Shown here one piece after another: positions 1-8,494 of a DNA stretch of 23,569 nt. This DNA is from DATJPR01 sp035506295. GTDB taxonomy: Bacteria > Bacteroidota > Ignavibacteria > UBA10030 > UBA6906. The notes beneath the pieces are model-generated. The model worked only from the letters and a program-made list of their open reading frames with translations, was not told where the DNA came from and did not search any database. The stretch's first letter is position 1; every line of letters starts with the position of its first letter. The translations under genes were made by a program, and so were the position numbers. Location of the stretch: positions 1 to 23,569 of the forward strand of contig DATJPR010000148.1 in NCBI GenBank assembly GCA_035506295.1, read 5' to 3'.

Positions 1-1
1 C

Positions 2-931
2 CGAAACTCCCCCCGCTACCATCTTCATCCCATTCAGAGTGAAGACATCGTCATCCGCAATGTTACCGTGCTCACCCCGTGGTTTGCCATGAACGGTGAC
101 GGGATCGACCTCAGCGCCTGCCGGAAGGTCGTCATCTATAACTCCATGCTGGATGTCGGCGACGACGGGCTTTGTCTGAAGCCCTCCGAACCTTCGCCGG
201 CACAGCAGCCCGGGCCTTCGTGCAGCAATATTGTGATCGCGGGGTGTACCGTGTATCATGCCCACGGAGGGTTCGTCATCGGAAGCGAGAGCTACGGCGG
301 TGTCAAGAACATCTCCGTCCGGAATTGCGTCTTCCTGGGAACGGATGTCGGCATTCGATTCAAGTCCTCCCGCGGCCGCGGCGGGCTTGTCGAGGATGTG
401 TGGATCGACGGTGTCCGCATGCGGTCCATCGCCGACGAGGCGGTCCTGTTCGACATGTACTACGGCGGCGGTTCGCCCGAAGTGGAGTCTGCAAAAGACC
501 GGACGGTGCGGGCGGCGGAGCCTCTCACTTCGCGTACGCCGCGTTTCCAGAACTTTGTCGTCAGGAACGTGGTCTGCGACGGCGCGGCGAGAGCGGTCCT
601 GATCAACGGACTTCCCGAAATGCCCATCAGGAATATCGAATTCGATTCCGTGAGGGTGACGTCGCGGAAAGGCGTGACCTGCATTGATGCTCAGGACATA
701 CGATTTCATGACTGCACCATCGTTGCCGGCGAGGGTCCGGCGATCACCGTGAACGCAGGTCAGGAGGTGGCGGTTACGGGTGGGGCCTATCGTTCCGAGC
801 ACGGTTGCACACTACGGGTAGAGGGGGGAACTTCGCGCGCGATCCGATTGAACCATGTCAACGCGCCCGGAGGAGCGATCTCAACAGAGCGTGGCCCGGG
901 CGTGCCGCCCGATGCCGTGCTCATTCAATAA
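2..931 (+). CDS. Polygalacturonase, glycoside hydrolase family 28 (5'-truncated)
   Basis: The gene is open from the left edge, so the N-terminus and any signal peptide are missing; 309 residues are visible. It hydrolyses alpha-1,4 galacturonide bonds in pectin, presumably in the periplasm or outside the cell. GH28 catalytic motifs are present in order: NGDGID (Asp33 of the visible part), GDDG (Asp54/Asp55), AHGG (His88) and a substrate-binding 'IRFKSSRGRGG' stretch. Spacing from the first Asp to the DD pair and the His equals that in the GH28 half of the fusion at 18834-21506, and both share a later 'G(L/I)PEMP' segment, so the two are paralogues. Departures from consensus are GDDG instead of GDDC and AHGG instead of GHGG; the catalytic residues remain. 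A GTG at 68 is an internal codon rather than the start, because homologous GH28 sequence continues upstream of it. Exo or endo action cannot be decided. The TonB receptor follows 69 bp downstream. Confidence 0.93.
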   Translation, partial: RNSPRYHLHPIQSEDIVIRNVTVLTPWFAMNGDGIDLSACRKVVIYNSMLDVGDDGLCLKPSEPSPAQQPGPSCSNIVIAGCTVYHAHGGFVIGSESYGGVKNISVRNCVFLGTDVGIRFKSSRGRGGLVEDVWIDGVRMRSIADEAVLFDMYYGGGSPEVESAKDRTVRAAEPLTSRTPRFQNFVVRNVVCDGAARAVLINGLPEMPIRNIEFDSVRVTSRKGVTCIDAQDIRFHDCTIVAGEGPAITVNAGQEVAVTGGAYRSEHGCTLRVEGGTSRAIRLNHVNAPGGAISTERGPGVPPDAVLIQ

Positions 932-1000
932 TCAGTACGCACCAGAGCGCATTTCCGAAACCCCGGCTTGTTGTCCGGCCAATAACGGAGGCTATCGCTT

Positions 1001-3982
1001 ATGAAACGTTTGCTGACTGGCATCGTAGTTCTCCTCGTTCTTCCGTGTCTCCTCTTCGCACAGGGATTGATCCGCGGAACAGTCACCGACTCCACCACGC
1101 ATGACCCGCTCGTCGGTGCCAACGTTCACCTGATGGGCACAGCGTTCGGAGGGGTTACCGACATCGAGGGGATGTACAAAGTGACAAGCATCCCTGCCGG
1201 CACCTACCGGCTGCGCGTGTCGTACGTCGGGTACAAAGCACGTGAACGGGATGTCACCATTCATGAAGGCGAGACCATCACGTTCAACGCCAACCTGCCC
1301 GCCGATGTCATCGAAGGGAGTGAAGTGGTCGTTACCGGTCAGGCGCGGGGTCAGGTTGCCGCAATCAACCAGCAACTGACGTCATCCACCATCGTGAATG
1401 TCATCTCGGAAGAGAAAATCCAGGAATTGCCGGACGCGAATGCCGCAGAGGCCATCGGCCGTCTTCCCGGAGTCTCGATCATCCGCTCGGGCGGAGAAGC
1501 GACCAAGGTCATCCTCCGCGGGATGAGCGACAAGTTCACGACATTCACGATCGACGGCGTGCGCATCCCGTCGACCGACCCGGATTCGCGGGGCGTCGAC
1601 CTCAGCACATTTTCCCAGGGGACGCTCGCGGGGGTCGAGCTCTTCAAAGCCATCACCTCCGATATGGACGGCGACGCCATCGCGGGGAGCATCAACCTGG
1701 TGACCCGGAAAGCTCCTTCGGAACGGGTGCTGCGAGTGGATGCAAAGGGGGCGTACAGCCATCTGACCAACGACTACGGCCAGTATGAGTTCGACGGAAA
1801 ATACGGCGAGAGGTTCTTCAATGATGTCCTCGGCGTCCAGGTTACCGGCAACCTGGAACGAAGGGATCGGAGCAACGAGCAGATCAGCACGGACATCGAA
1901 AACCAGACGTCTCTTGGCGGCACGGGCATCCTGTACAATGGCCTGAACGTCAACTTCACCGATGAAACCCGAAAGCGCGGAGGGGGCAGCCTGCTCCTCG
2001 ATATCAACACCCCCGACAACGGGACGATCCGCATCAACAATCTCTACAACCGTACCGATAGGGTATACACCATCTATAATAGGGACTATCCTGTCGGGGA
2101 TTATGTCACCTACAACGCCCGGTACACGGAGCAGAATATCAACACGTTCAACAGCTCCATCCGGGGCGACAACAATTTGTTGGGAATGAGCGTGGTCTGG
2201 GGACTTTCCTTCGCAGAATCCAAAGCGGAAAACCCGTACGACTACCGGCTTTCCTTCCTCGAACCGTCCATCGTCGATTCGGCCGGGATGGCGCCTGTTC
2301 CCCGTTCTGCCCAGCAGGGAGCGCCCGAAGGATTGATTCCGTATGCCTACAACAACTTCCAGAAGGCATACATGGACACGGGGGCGTTCGACACCGAGAA
2401 GAATGACGACAAGGAGAAGGTCGTCCACCTCGATCTTTCCCGCAAGTATGCGTTGAACGATTATGTCTCGGGGGAGATCAAGATCGGCGGAAAGTACCGG
2501 TATGCGAACCGCTTCAAAGCGTCGGACGAAATGATTGCCCCGTACTACCTGGGGTACTATCAGGACAACACGCTCAACGGCGATGGCAGCATATCGCCGA
2601 AGAACTTCGCCGGTACACGGTTTGCGAACCTGATGCTGCTCGGTCGGAACGTCCTGCTTCCCAACTTCCTCGATTCCCCTGTTGCGACGAGGAATCTCTT
2701 CGACAAATACAATCTCGATCCGCTCATCAACTCGGACGCCATTCGCGAGTGGTACGAGCTGAACAAAAACGGCATCGGGACGACCGGCCAGCGGGAATAC
2801 TACTGGAATCCGGAAGTCGCCGCGGATTACTACAACATCATCGAGCGGGTCCAATCAGCCTACGCGATGAACACGTTCAACTTCGGCCCAATGGTGACGT
2901 TCATTGCCGGGGTGCGCGTCGAGAAGGAGAACAATGATTACGGCGCGAAATATGTCACCACGCCTCTCGGGGGCTTTCCGACCACGGGGCAACTTCTCGA
3001 CACCACGTCGACATATTCCGAGACGATGTGGCTGCCAAATTTCCAGATCGCCGTACGCCCGACGGATTTCATGTCGATGCGCCTTGCTGCGTATCGGGCG
3101 ATTGCCCGGCCGGATTTCAACGCCCGCTTGCTGAAAAACGTCCTCCGGGTAACGAACCCCCGTGATCTTCTCGTCATCGGAAACCCGAACCTGCAGAACG
3201 CAAAATCATGGAACTACGAACTGAACACCTCGTTCTTCGGCAACCAGATCGGCCTGTTCTCCGTCTCGGTGTATCTGCGGGTCATCGACGACATGTTCCA
3301 CACTGTTTCGGGACTGATTGGAAGCTATAACCCCGGCACGCCGGGTTCGATGCTGGATACGCTTGGCATCACCTGGAGGCCGAATATTCCGTCCAGTTCT
3401 CCGCTCAGCCTGACGTACACGATAAACAGCAATCAGCCCACCAAAGTATGGGGACTCGAAATCGAGCACCAGGCAAACCTGAGCTGGTTGCCCGGCCTTC
3501 TCGCAAATACCGTGCTCAGCTACAACCTCTCCTTTGTCCGGTCGGAGACCTTCGTCCTGGGGTACACCATCGACACCAGCTACATCACCATCCCTGGTTT
3601 CCCGCCGCTGGCGCAGTACAAGACGAGGTACGTGGAGACGAAACAGAAACTCGAGGATCAGCCAGAGTTCTTCGGGAACGTGGCGCTCGGCTATGACATC
3701 GCCGGCTTCTCGGGAAGGGTCTCCGTGTTTTTCCAGGGGCAGTACAACAGTTTATACTCCGCGAGCGGGATGAATAATCCGGTGGTCCAGAGCTTTTCGC
3801 GGTGGGATCTCTCGTTGCGCCAGAAGTTGACGAACAACATCTCAATATTTCTCAATCTCAATAACTTCACAAGCACCGTCGAGGACGTCAAGGTCGTCGA
3901 CCAAGTGCACGGATATGAGGCGCTCCGGTCGAGCCAGCAGTACGGGCTCACGGGCGATTTCGGGGTCCGAGCGGAGTTCTAG
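1001..3982 (+). CDS. TonB-dependent outer-membrane receptor
   Basis: This 993-residue outer-membrane protein probably imports pectin oligosaccharides using TonB energy. A signal peptide (residues 1-20, cut near LLFA-QG) is followed by a carboxypeptidase-regulatory-like beta-sandwich (about 22-100), a possible TonB box (SEVVVTG, about 107-113) and a plug domain (about 128-240) with ELPDANAAEAIGRLPGVSI, LRGMSDKFTTFTIDGVRIP and GSINLVTRKAP. The rest is beta-barrel, ending in an aromatic residue (GDFGVRAEF) as is usual for barrel insertion. The plug resembles the Caulobacter/Xanthomonas class of TonB receptors more than classic SusC, and no SusD-like lipoprotein gene follows. The start is set by a GGAGG site (987-991) nine bases ahead of ATG. 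The substrate is inferred only from neighbouring pectin genes. Confidence 0.95.
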   Translation: MKRLLTGIVVLLVLPCLLFAQGLIRGTVTDSTTHDPLVGANVHLMGTAFGGVTDIEGMYKVTSIPAGTYRLRVSYVGYKARERDVTIHEGETITFNANLPADVIEGSEVVVTGQARGQVAAINQQLTSSTIVNVISEEKIQELPDANAAEAIGRLPGVSIIRSGGEATKVILRGMSDKFTTFTIDGVRIPSTDPDSRGVDLSTFSQGTLAGVELFKAITSDMDGDAIAGSINLVTRKAPSERVLRVDAKGAYSHLTNDYGQYEFDGKYGERFFNDVLGVQVTGNLERRDRSNEQISTDIENQTSLGGTGILYNGLNVNFTDETRKRGGGSLLLDINTPDNGTIRINNLYNRTDRVYTIYNRDYPVGDYVTYNARYTEQNINTFNSSIRGDNNLLGMSVVWGLSFAESKAENPYDYRLSFLEPSIVDSAGMAPVPRSAQQGAPEGLIPYAYNNFQKAYMDTGAFDTEKNDDKEKVVHLDLSRKYALNDYVSGEIKIGGKYRYANRFKASDEMIAPYYLGYYQDNTLNGDGSISPKNFAGTRFANLMLLGRNVLLPNFLDSPVATRNLFDKYNLDPLINSDAIREWYELNKNGIGTTGQREYYWNPEVAADYYNIIERVQSAYAMNTFNFGPMVTFIAGVRVEKENNDYGAKYVTTPLGGFPTTGQLLDTTSTYSETMWLPNFQIAVRPTDFMSMRLAAYRAIARPDFNARLLKNVLRVTNPRDLLVIGNPNLQNAKSWNYELNTSFFGNQIGLFSVSVYLRVIDDMFHTVSGLIGSYNPGTPGSMLDTLGITWRPNIPSSSPLSLTYTINSNQPTKVWGLEIEHQANLSWLPGLLANTVLSYNLSFVRSETFVLGYTIDTSYITIPGFPPLAQYKTRYVETKQKLEDQPEFFGNVALGYDIAGFSGRVSVFFQGQYNSLYSASGMNNPVVQSFSRWDLSLRQKLTNNISIFLNLNNFTSTVEDVKVVDQVHGYEALRSSQQYGLTGDFGVRAEF

Positions 3983-4065
3983 GGGAAACAGAAGTCATGT
4001 GCACCATGCATCAGTCAAACGCTCAATCACCGCTGTCATCGATCAAGAACCAAGAGGAGGCAGTC

Positions 4066-5760
4066 ATGCGCACTCTGTACCTCGCAGTCGCTGTCGTATT
4101 GGCGATGCTCGTCCTGTTGCCAGTGGGCGCCAATGCTCAGCATATAGTCCGCGTCCCGCCGTTCGGCGGGTCGAACTATCTGAATGACGCCATTTCGGGT
4201 GATACGCTCGCGAACGGCGCGCGGCGGGATTCCCAGGCGGTCTATGTGCTTCAGCGTGGGGGATCATACCTCTGCAACGCGCTGATCCGCAATATCGGGT
4301 GGACGCTCACCATCAAGGCGAATGACACGGTCGGCAACGTCAGCAAGCCGGTGGTGTTCCTTTATCCAAATCCCACGACGCTGCTTCCCCCCGGACAGTT
4401 CGTCGATATGCGGGGAAACCTCATCGTGAAGAACCTCATCATCTCCGGCTACTTTGAGCCTATCCCTGCCGACCTCACCGGTTTGCAGGGAGGAATCTTC
4501 AACACCACGGCCGCGGGATGCAGCCTGACGCTTGATAGCTGCATTGTGAGCAACACGAACGGCAACCATGTCCGAACGGACCAGGCCCCCAAAGTGGTGA
4601 AAATCACCAACTGCATTTTCTCCAACATGGGGTATCTCGGTCGCTCGAACCTCGGCGCGGGAAAAGCCATCGACGTCCGTGCCGGCTCGGTTGACTCGCT
4701 GATTGTGGTCAACAACACTTTTGTCAATGCGCAGGACCGTATCGTTCGCCACTTCTCCAGCACGGCGAATATCCAGTACTTCCGCTTCGAGCACAACACC
4801 GTGGTGAATTCGATGTCGTACCACGGGTTCCTGTCGCTTGGACGTGTGGGCCGGAAAATGATCATCAGGGACAATCTCCTCGTGGACGCTTTTGCGCTCG
4901 GTCAGGACACCGATGCCGTGCGGCAGGCGGAATACATCGATAGCGGTGAGAAGGATGCGTTCGGCGGAGCCCGCATGACATGGGTCATCTCGGTCCCGAA
5001 CGACTCGACGCAGTGGGTGGTGAAGAATAACTACTACAGGGTCACCCCTGCCGGGCAAGCGTTCTACGATTCCGCATCGATCCTGCCGATCGTGGCGAAT
5101 CCGGCGCTCGTCGTGGGTAGTCCGTTGACCCATCAAATAAACGCGAAGCTCGGTGCTGACTCCGTCAACGCCTTCAAGACGCACACGGCCACCTTGCCGA
5201 ACGTCCCGGCGCTGATGACGGACATGATGAAGTGGTATCGCCGCCCGGCAACGGGCCCGGATACCGGCGCCGGCAAGACGAAGAATACGGGCGCCTGGAA
5301 GGCAAAGTTCGACTTCGACCGCAGAGGGTACCAGTACTTCCGCGACACGTTGAACTGCGCCTATTCGACGTCCAATGCCGTGTACACTGAAGGGACCGGC
5401 GGCTATCCCGTTGGCGACCTGAATTGGTTCCCGTCGAAGCTCAGCCAGTGGCTGGCCGACCCGGTGTCGGCAGTACGGCCCGACCAGAATGTGGCGGAGA
5501 CCTATGCGCTCCGGCAGAATTATCCTAATCCGTTCAACCCGTCGACCCAGATTCAGTTCGCGATTCCCAAACAGTCCAATGTTGAACTGAAAATCTTCAA
5601 CCTCCTGGGTCAGGAAGTCGCATCGCTTGTCCACGAGACGCTCTCGGCAGGTAACCATTCGGTCACCTTTGATGCGCGCGGACTCGCCAGCGGCGTGTAC
5701 TTCTACAGGCTCAAAGCCGGCGATTTCACTGCAACGAAATCCATGATGTTGCTGAAGTAG
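4066..5760 (+). CDS. Secreted beta-helix protein with T9SS C-terminal sorting domain (putative pectin-binding or lyase-like)
   Basis: This is a 564-residue secreted protein. The ATG at 4066 is preferred over in-frame ATG 3997 because AGAGGAGG lies just ahead of it and it begins a clean signal peptide (residues 1-25, ending GANAQ). Residues about 60-330 carry repeated short strands with Asn-rich turns (VKNLIISG, LDSCIVSN, ITNCIFSN, VVNNTFVN, FEHNTVVN, VVKNNYY), typical of a right-handed parallel beta-helix. A region at about 335-460 contains YPVGDLNWFP, recalling the DUF4957/DUF5123-type proteins of Bacteroidetes polysaccharide loci; that link is from memory. The C-terminus (about 480-564; QNYPNPFNPST, LLGQEV, LASGVYFYRL) is a Por/type IX secretion sorting domain, so the mature protein is probably released or anchored at the cell surface. 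Catalytic residues are not recognisable. It is the only candidate in the window for the missing pectate or rhamnogalacturonan lyase, but could be merely a binding protein. Confidence 0.85.
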   Translation: MRTLYLAVAVVLAMLVLLPVGANAQHIVRVPPFGGSNYLNDAISGDTLANGARRDSQAVYVLQRGGSYLCNALIRNIGWTLTIKANDTVGNVSKPVVFLYPNPTTLLPPGQFVDMRGNLIVKNLIISGYFEPIPADLTGLQGGIFNTTAAGCSLTLDSCIVSNTNGNHVRTDQAPKVVKITNCIFSNMGYLGRSNLGAGKAIDVRAGSVDSLIVVNNTFVNAQDRIVRHFSSTANIQYFRFEHNTVVNSMSYHGFLSLGRVGRKMIIRDNLLVDAFALGQDTDAVRQAEYIDSGEKDAFGGARMTWVISVPNDSTQWVVKNNYYRVTPAGQAFYDSASILPIVANPALVVGSPLTHQINAKLGADSVNAFKTHTATLPNVPALMTDMMKWYRRPATGPDTGAGKTKNTGAWKAKFDFDRRGYQYFRDTLNCAYSTSNAVYTEGTGGYPVGDLNWFPSKLSQWLADPVSAVRPDQNVAETYALRQNYPNPFNPSTQIQFAIPKQSNVELKIFNLLGQEVASLVHETLSAGNHSVTFDARGLASGVYFYRLKAGDFTATKSMMLLK

Positions 5761-5772
5761 CGACAAGCGGTA

Positions 5773-5823
5773 GACAGCGGACAGTGGACAGCGGACAGTG
5801 GATTCTGCCGGCTGTCTGCTGTC
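5773..5823. repeat. 7-bp tandem repeat (GACAGYG x4) with matching inverted arm
   Basis: Four consecutive 7-bp units GACAGCG/GACAGTG occupy 5773-5800, which is also two exact copies of the 14-mer GACAGCGGACAGTG. The second copy (5787-5798) is complementary to 5812-5823 (CTGTCTGCTGTC) over 12 bp with a single G-T pair, giving a hairpin with a 13-nt loop. There is no T run after it, so an intrinsic terminator is unlikely. It lies between the T9SS protein gene and the pectinesterase gene and is probably a dispersed intergenic repeat. Confidence 0.75.
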
Positions 5824-5856
5824 AGCTGTCGACGAACTCAGTTTGACGGTCTCAAA

Positions 5857-5870
5857 GTCCCAACGTCCCA
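5857..5870. repeat. Short direct repeat GTCCCA x2
   Basis: GTCCCAAC followed by GTCCCA forms two copies of a six-base unit spaced by two bases, 16 bp ahead of the pectinesterase start. With the adjacent GACAGYG array it makes this 125-bp intergenic stretch low in complexity. No promoter or strong ribosome binding site could be identified within it. Confidence 0.5.
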
Positions 5871-5885
5871 TTTTCCGTATCCGAA

Positions 5886-7148
5886 ATGACGCGTCTTCTG
5901 ATTTGCCTGACATTCCTTTGTTCCGCAACGGCGTTCTCAGCCGACACCAAGGCAATTCGGCTGAATGTCGCGGCGGACGGGAGCGCGCACTTCCGATCGA
6001 TCCAGGCAGCGCTTGATGATCAGTCCTCCCGCCAAACGGTGCCGTTGATCATCACCGTAAAGAACGGCCTCTATCAGGAGCAAGTGTTCATCCGCAGGAG
6101 CCGCGTCAGCATCGTTGGTCAGGACAAAGACCGGACCCGGATCGTGTTTCCGGTGCTGCGCGAAGCCTGGCGGGCATCGCACCAAGGAAGCGACTGGGGT
6201 GCCGGCGTGGTGAACATTGACACGGGCGTTACGGACATCACGCTTGCCAATTTGACGATCTACAACGACGAGGGCGGCCTGTACGGCGATTACAACACGC
6301 ACCAGTTCGCCATCCGCGGCGCAGGGACGCGAATCATGCTCCTCCATTGTGCTGTGATTTCCGATGGAGGAGATGCGCTCAGCTTGTGGAACCGCGAAGA
6401 GGGGATGTACTATCACGCCGATTGCGATTTTGAAGGATGGGTCGACTATGTATGCCCCCGCGGATGGTGTTATATTACCACGTCGAGGTTCTTTGGACAT
6501 AACACCGAAAGTGCCAGTCTCTGGCACGATGGCAGCGCCGAGCGCCGCCAGAAGCTGGTCATTCGGGATTCGCGATTCGATGGCTGTGCCGGGTTTCCTC
6601 TCGGCAGGAATCACCGGGACGGCCAGGTCTATCTTGTGAACTGCCGCTTCTCTGCAAACATGGCCGATCGCCCCTTCTACCGGCCTCCGTCGAGTCAGAC
6701 GCCCTGGGTATGGGGTGACCGGCACTACTTCTTCAATTGTCATCGCGACGGAGGAGACTATTCCTGGTTTGCCGATAACCTGAGCTCTGCAGACGGCTCG
6801 CCGGGAGAACGGGACGTGACTGCACGCTGGGCGTTTGACGGCCGTTGGGATCCTGAAGCTCAGCCGCCATCCATACTCCCATACGCGTCGTTTCCTGTCC
6901 CGAAGCAGAATTCACGGGTGAAGGGGAGCGCGTCAACGGTTCTCCGCTGGACGCCAGGTCTGGATGCCGTTGCTCATTCGGTCTACTTCGGCGCAGCCGA
7001 TCCTCCTCCTCACGTCGCGACGCAACAGACGGACTCTCTTCTGCTCGCGGGTCTTCAGGCTGGAGTGAGGTACTATTGGCGGGTTGATGAGCTCACCCCC
7101 TCGGACACGATTCGGGGAGCGCAATGGAATTTTTCTCTATCAGACTAA
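5886..7148 (+). CDS. Pectinesterase (carbohydrate esterase family 8) with C-terminal FN3-like module
   Basis: This 420-residue exported esterase should remove methyl esters from homogalacturonan, exposing it to GH28 enzymes and lyases. The signal peptide is residues 1-19 (ends AFSA). The beta-helix domain spans about 25-325. The pectinesterase nucleophile motif GxVDFIFG is seen as GWVDYVCPRGWCYI (Asp187), and the acid/base Asp is probably Asp163 in SDGGDALSLW; the Gln that normally precedes it (YQDT) is Gly here. LGRNHRDGQVYLVNCRFSANMADRP and NCHRDGGDYSWFADNL match the Bacteroidetes-type pectinesterase subfamily as I recall it. Residues about 338-418 form a fibronectin-III-like module (LRWTPGLDAVAHSVYFG, YYWRVDEL), likely for binding. 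Unlike its upstream neighbour it has no T9SS tail, suggesting a periplasmic location. There is no obvious Shine-Dalgarno site before the ATG. Confidence 0.88.
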   Translation: MTRLLICLTFLCSATAFSADTKAIRLNVAADGSAHFRSIQAALDDQSSRQTVPLIITVKNGLYQEQVFIRRSRVSIVGQDKDRTRIVFPVLREAWRASHQGSDWGAGVVNIDTGVTDITLANLTIYNDEGGLYGDYNTHQFAIRGAGTRIMLLHCAVISDGGDALSLWNREEGMYYHADCDFEGWVDYVCPRGWCYITTSRFFGHNTESASLWHDGSAERRQKLVIRDSRFDGCAGFPLGRNHRDGQVYLVNCRFSANMADRPFYRPPSSQTPWVWGDRHYFFNCHRDGGDYSWFADNLSSADGSPGERDVTARWAFDGRWDPEAQPPSILPYASFPVPKQNSRVKGSASTVLRWTPGLDAVAHSVYFGAADPPPHVATQQTDSLLLAGLQAGVRYYWRVDELTPSDTIRGAQWNFSLSD

Positions 7149-7209
7149 ACGATCCGTGTGGAGTTCCGCCCCCGGAATTACCGTGGCGACGCTTCAACGC
7201 AAGACGCAT

Positions 7210-8457
7210 ATGAAATTGGAAAAGTACTCTCTGGGCATCGGCGACAGGTTCGGACGGGAGGGCAAGGCCCAGCTCGCGGCTCTGGAGATGGCCAGAAAAA
7301 CCGGGATCGAGCTTGTCCCCGTGTGGAACAAGTCGCACCGTGAGCATTCCATTATCGGCACCACGCCCGACGACACCCGTCGCGAGGCAGACAATGCCGT
7401 GCGTGAAAATGGCTGGAAACATTCGTATTATGTGGACGCCGATCACATCGGACCTCAAAGCGTCGACCTGTTTCTTGCTTCCTCCGATTTCTTTACCATT
7501 GATGTGGCCGATTGGATCGGGATTCCCCCGGCTGCGAACGAGGGAGAGGAATTTGTCCGATGGGTGCATCCGTATCTGGGATCGATACCGCTCCCGGGCA
7601 CGTCGACGCGGCTGGTCGTCTCCGACGAGTCGGTGCGAGCATTCGTTTCGAAGTACCTCCTTGCCATCGGCAAGGCGTCGGAAGTGTTTGGACGGATTGC
7701 GAAGGGGAAACTCGACGGCAAGCGGATTATCGAAGTCTCTCTCGACGAAGCGGAGATCGATCAGACTCCGGAAGAATTGTTGCTGATCCTGGCGGGTCTG
7801 GCCCAGAAGGGGATTCCCGCACAGACGGTAGCTCCGAAATTCACCGGGCAATTTCTCAAGGGGGTGGACTACCGGGGTGACATCGAGGCGTTTTCGCGTC
7901 AGTTCGACGTCGATCTTGCGGTGATCCGATTTGCCAGGGAACACTTCGAGCTTCCGTCGACCCTCAAGCTGAGCATTCACAGCGGGAGCGACAAATTCTC
8001 GATCTACCCGTCGGTTCGCCGAAGCGTTCAGAAACATGACATCGGCTTTCATCTGAAGACGTCCGGCACGACGTGGCTGGAGGAGCTGATCGGTATTGCC
8101 GAGGGCGGCGGTGACGGGCTCACGTTCGCGAAGAAGCTGTACGCCGATGCGTTGCGTTCCTACGACGCGCTGGTGAAGCCGTATCTGACGGTGGTGGACA
8201 TCACCCCGACGCGTCTGCCGTCGGCGGAAACCGTGAACGGCTGGACGGGCGGGGAATTCGCTGCGACGGTGCGCAATGATGTCAGCGCACCACGATTCAA
8301 TCCGGACGTGCGCCAGCTGTTGCATGTCAGCTACAAAATTGCCGCGGAGCGCCAGGCGGAGTTCTTTCAGCTTTTGAAGGACAATCGGGCTTCCGTCGAG
8401 CACCACGTTACGGAAAACCTGTACCGTCGCCACATCCTTCCGCTGTTCCAGGAGTGA
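7210..8457 (+). CDS. uxaE: D-tagaturonate epimerase (UxaE family)
   Basis: The 415-residue cytoplasmic protein resembles the UxaE family, which in Thermotoga converts D-tagaturonate to D-fructuronate so that galacturonate can enter the glucuronate branch. Recognition rests on the N-terminal KYSLGIGDRFGREGKAQL segment, VPVWNKSHREHSIIGT, YYVDADHIGPQSVD (about 73-86), and a C-terminal region with KLSIHSGSDKFSIYP. The ATG at 7210 is chosen because it begins at the conserved KYSLGIGDRF block; an upstream in-frame ATG at 7084 would overlap the pectinesterase gene and add unrelated residues. The ribosome binding site is weak. It is the first cytoplasmic gene of the block and its product is the substrate of the next gene's enzyme. 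Confidence 0.88.
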   Translation: MKLEKYSLGIGDRFGREGKAQLAALEMARKTGIELVPVWNKSHREHSIIGTTPDDTRREADNAVRENGWKHSYYVDADHIGPQSVDLFLASSDFFTIDVADWIGIPPAANEGEEFVRWVHPYLGSIPLPGTSTRLVVSDESVRAFVSKYLLAIGKASEVFGRIAKGKLDGKRIIEVSLDEAEIDQTPEELLLILAGLAQKGIPAQTVAPKFTGQFLKGVDYRGDIEAFSRQFDVDLAVIRFAREHFELPSTLKLSIHSGSDKFSIYPSVRRSVQKHDIGFHLKTSGTTWLEELIGIAEGGGDGLTFAKKLYADALRSYDALVKPYLTVVDITPTRLPSAETVNGWTGGEFAATVRNDVSAPRFNPDVRQLLHVSYKIAAERQAEFFQLLKDNRASVEHHVTENLYRRHILPLFQE

Positions 8458-8494
8458 GGCGGCCTGTTATCCACAAAAGGCACTACAATACACT

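Noticed and set aside
971..984. CCGG-flanked hairpin between the first GH28 and the TonB receptor
   Set aside because: The stem would be only four self-complementary bases with no T run, too weak for a terminator.
1382..2854. 490-codon open frame on the minus strand
   Set aside because: It is antisense to the TonB receptor plug and barrel region, with no domain or ribosome site.
4264..5955. 563-codon open frame on the minus strand
   Set aside because: It is exactly antisense to the T9SS beta-helix gene, whose signal peptide and sorting domain are clear. The minus-strand product is Arg/Val/His-rich with no recognisable domain, as expected for an antisense frame in GC-rich DNA.
7093..8433. 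446-codon open frame on the minus strand
   Set aside because: It is a shadow of uxaE; the composition is low in plausibility and no motif is visible.
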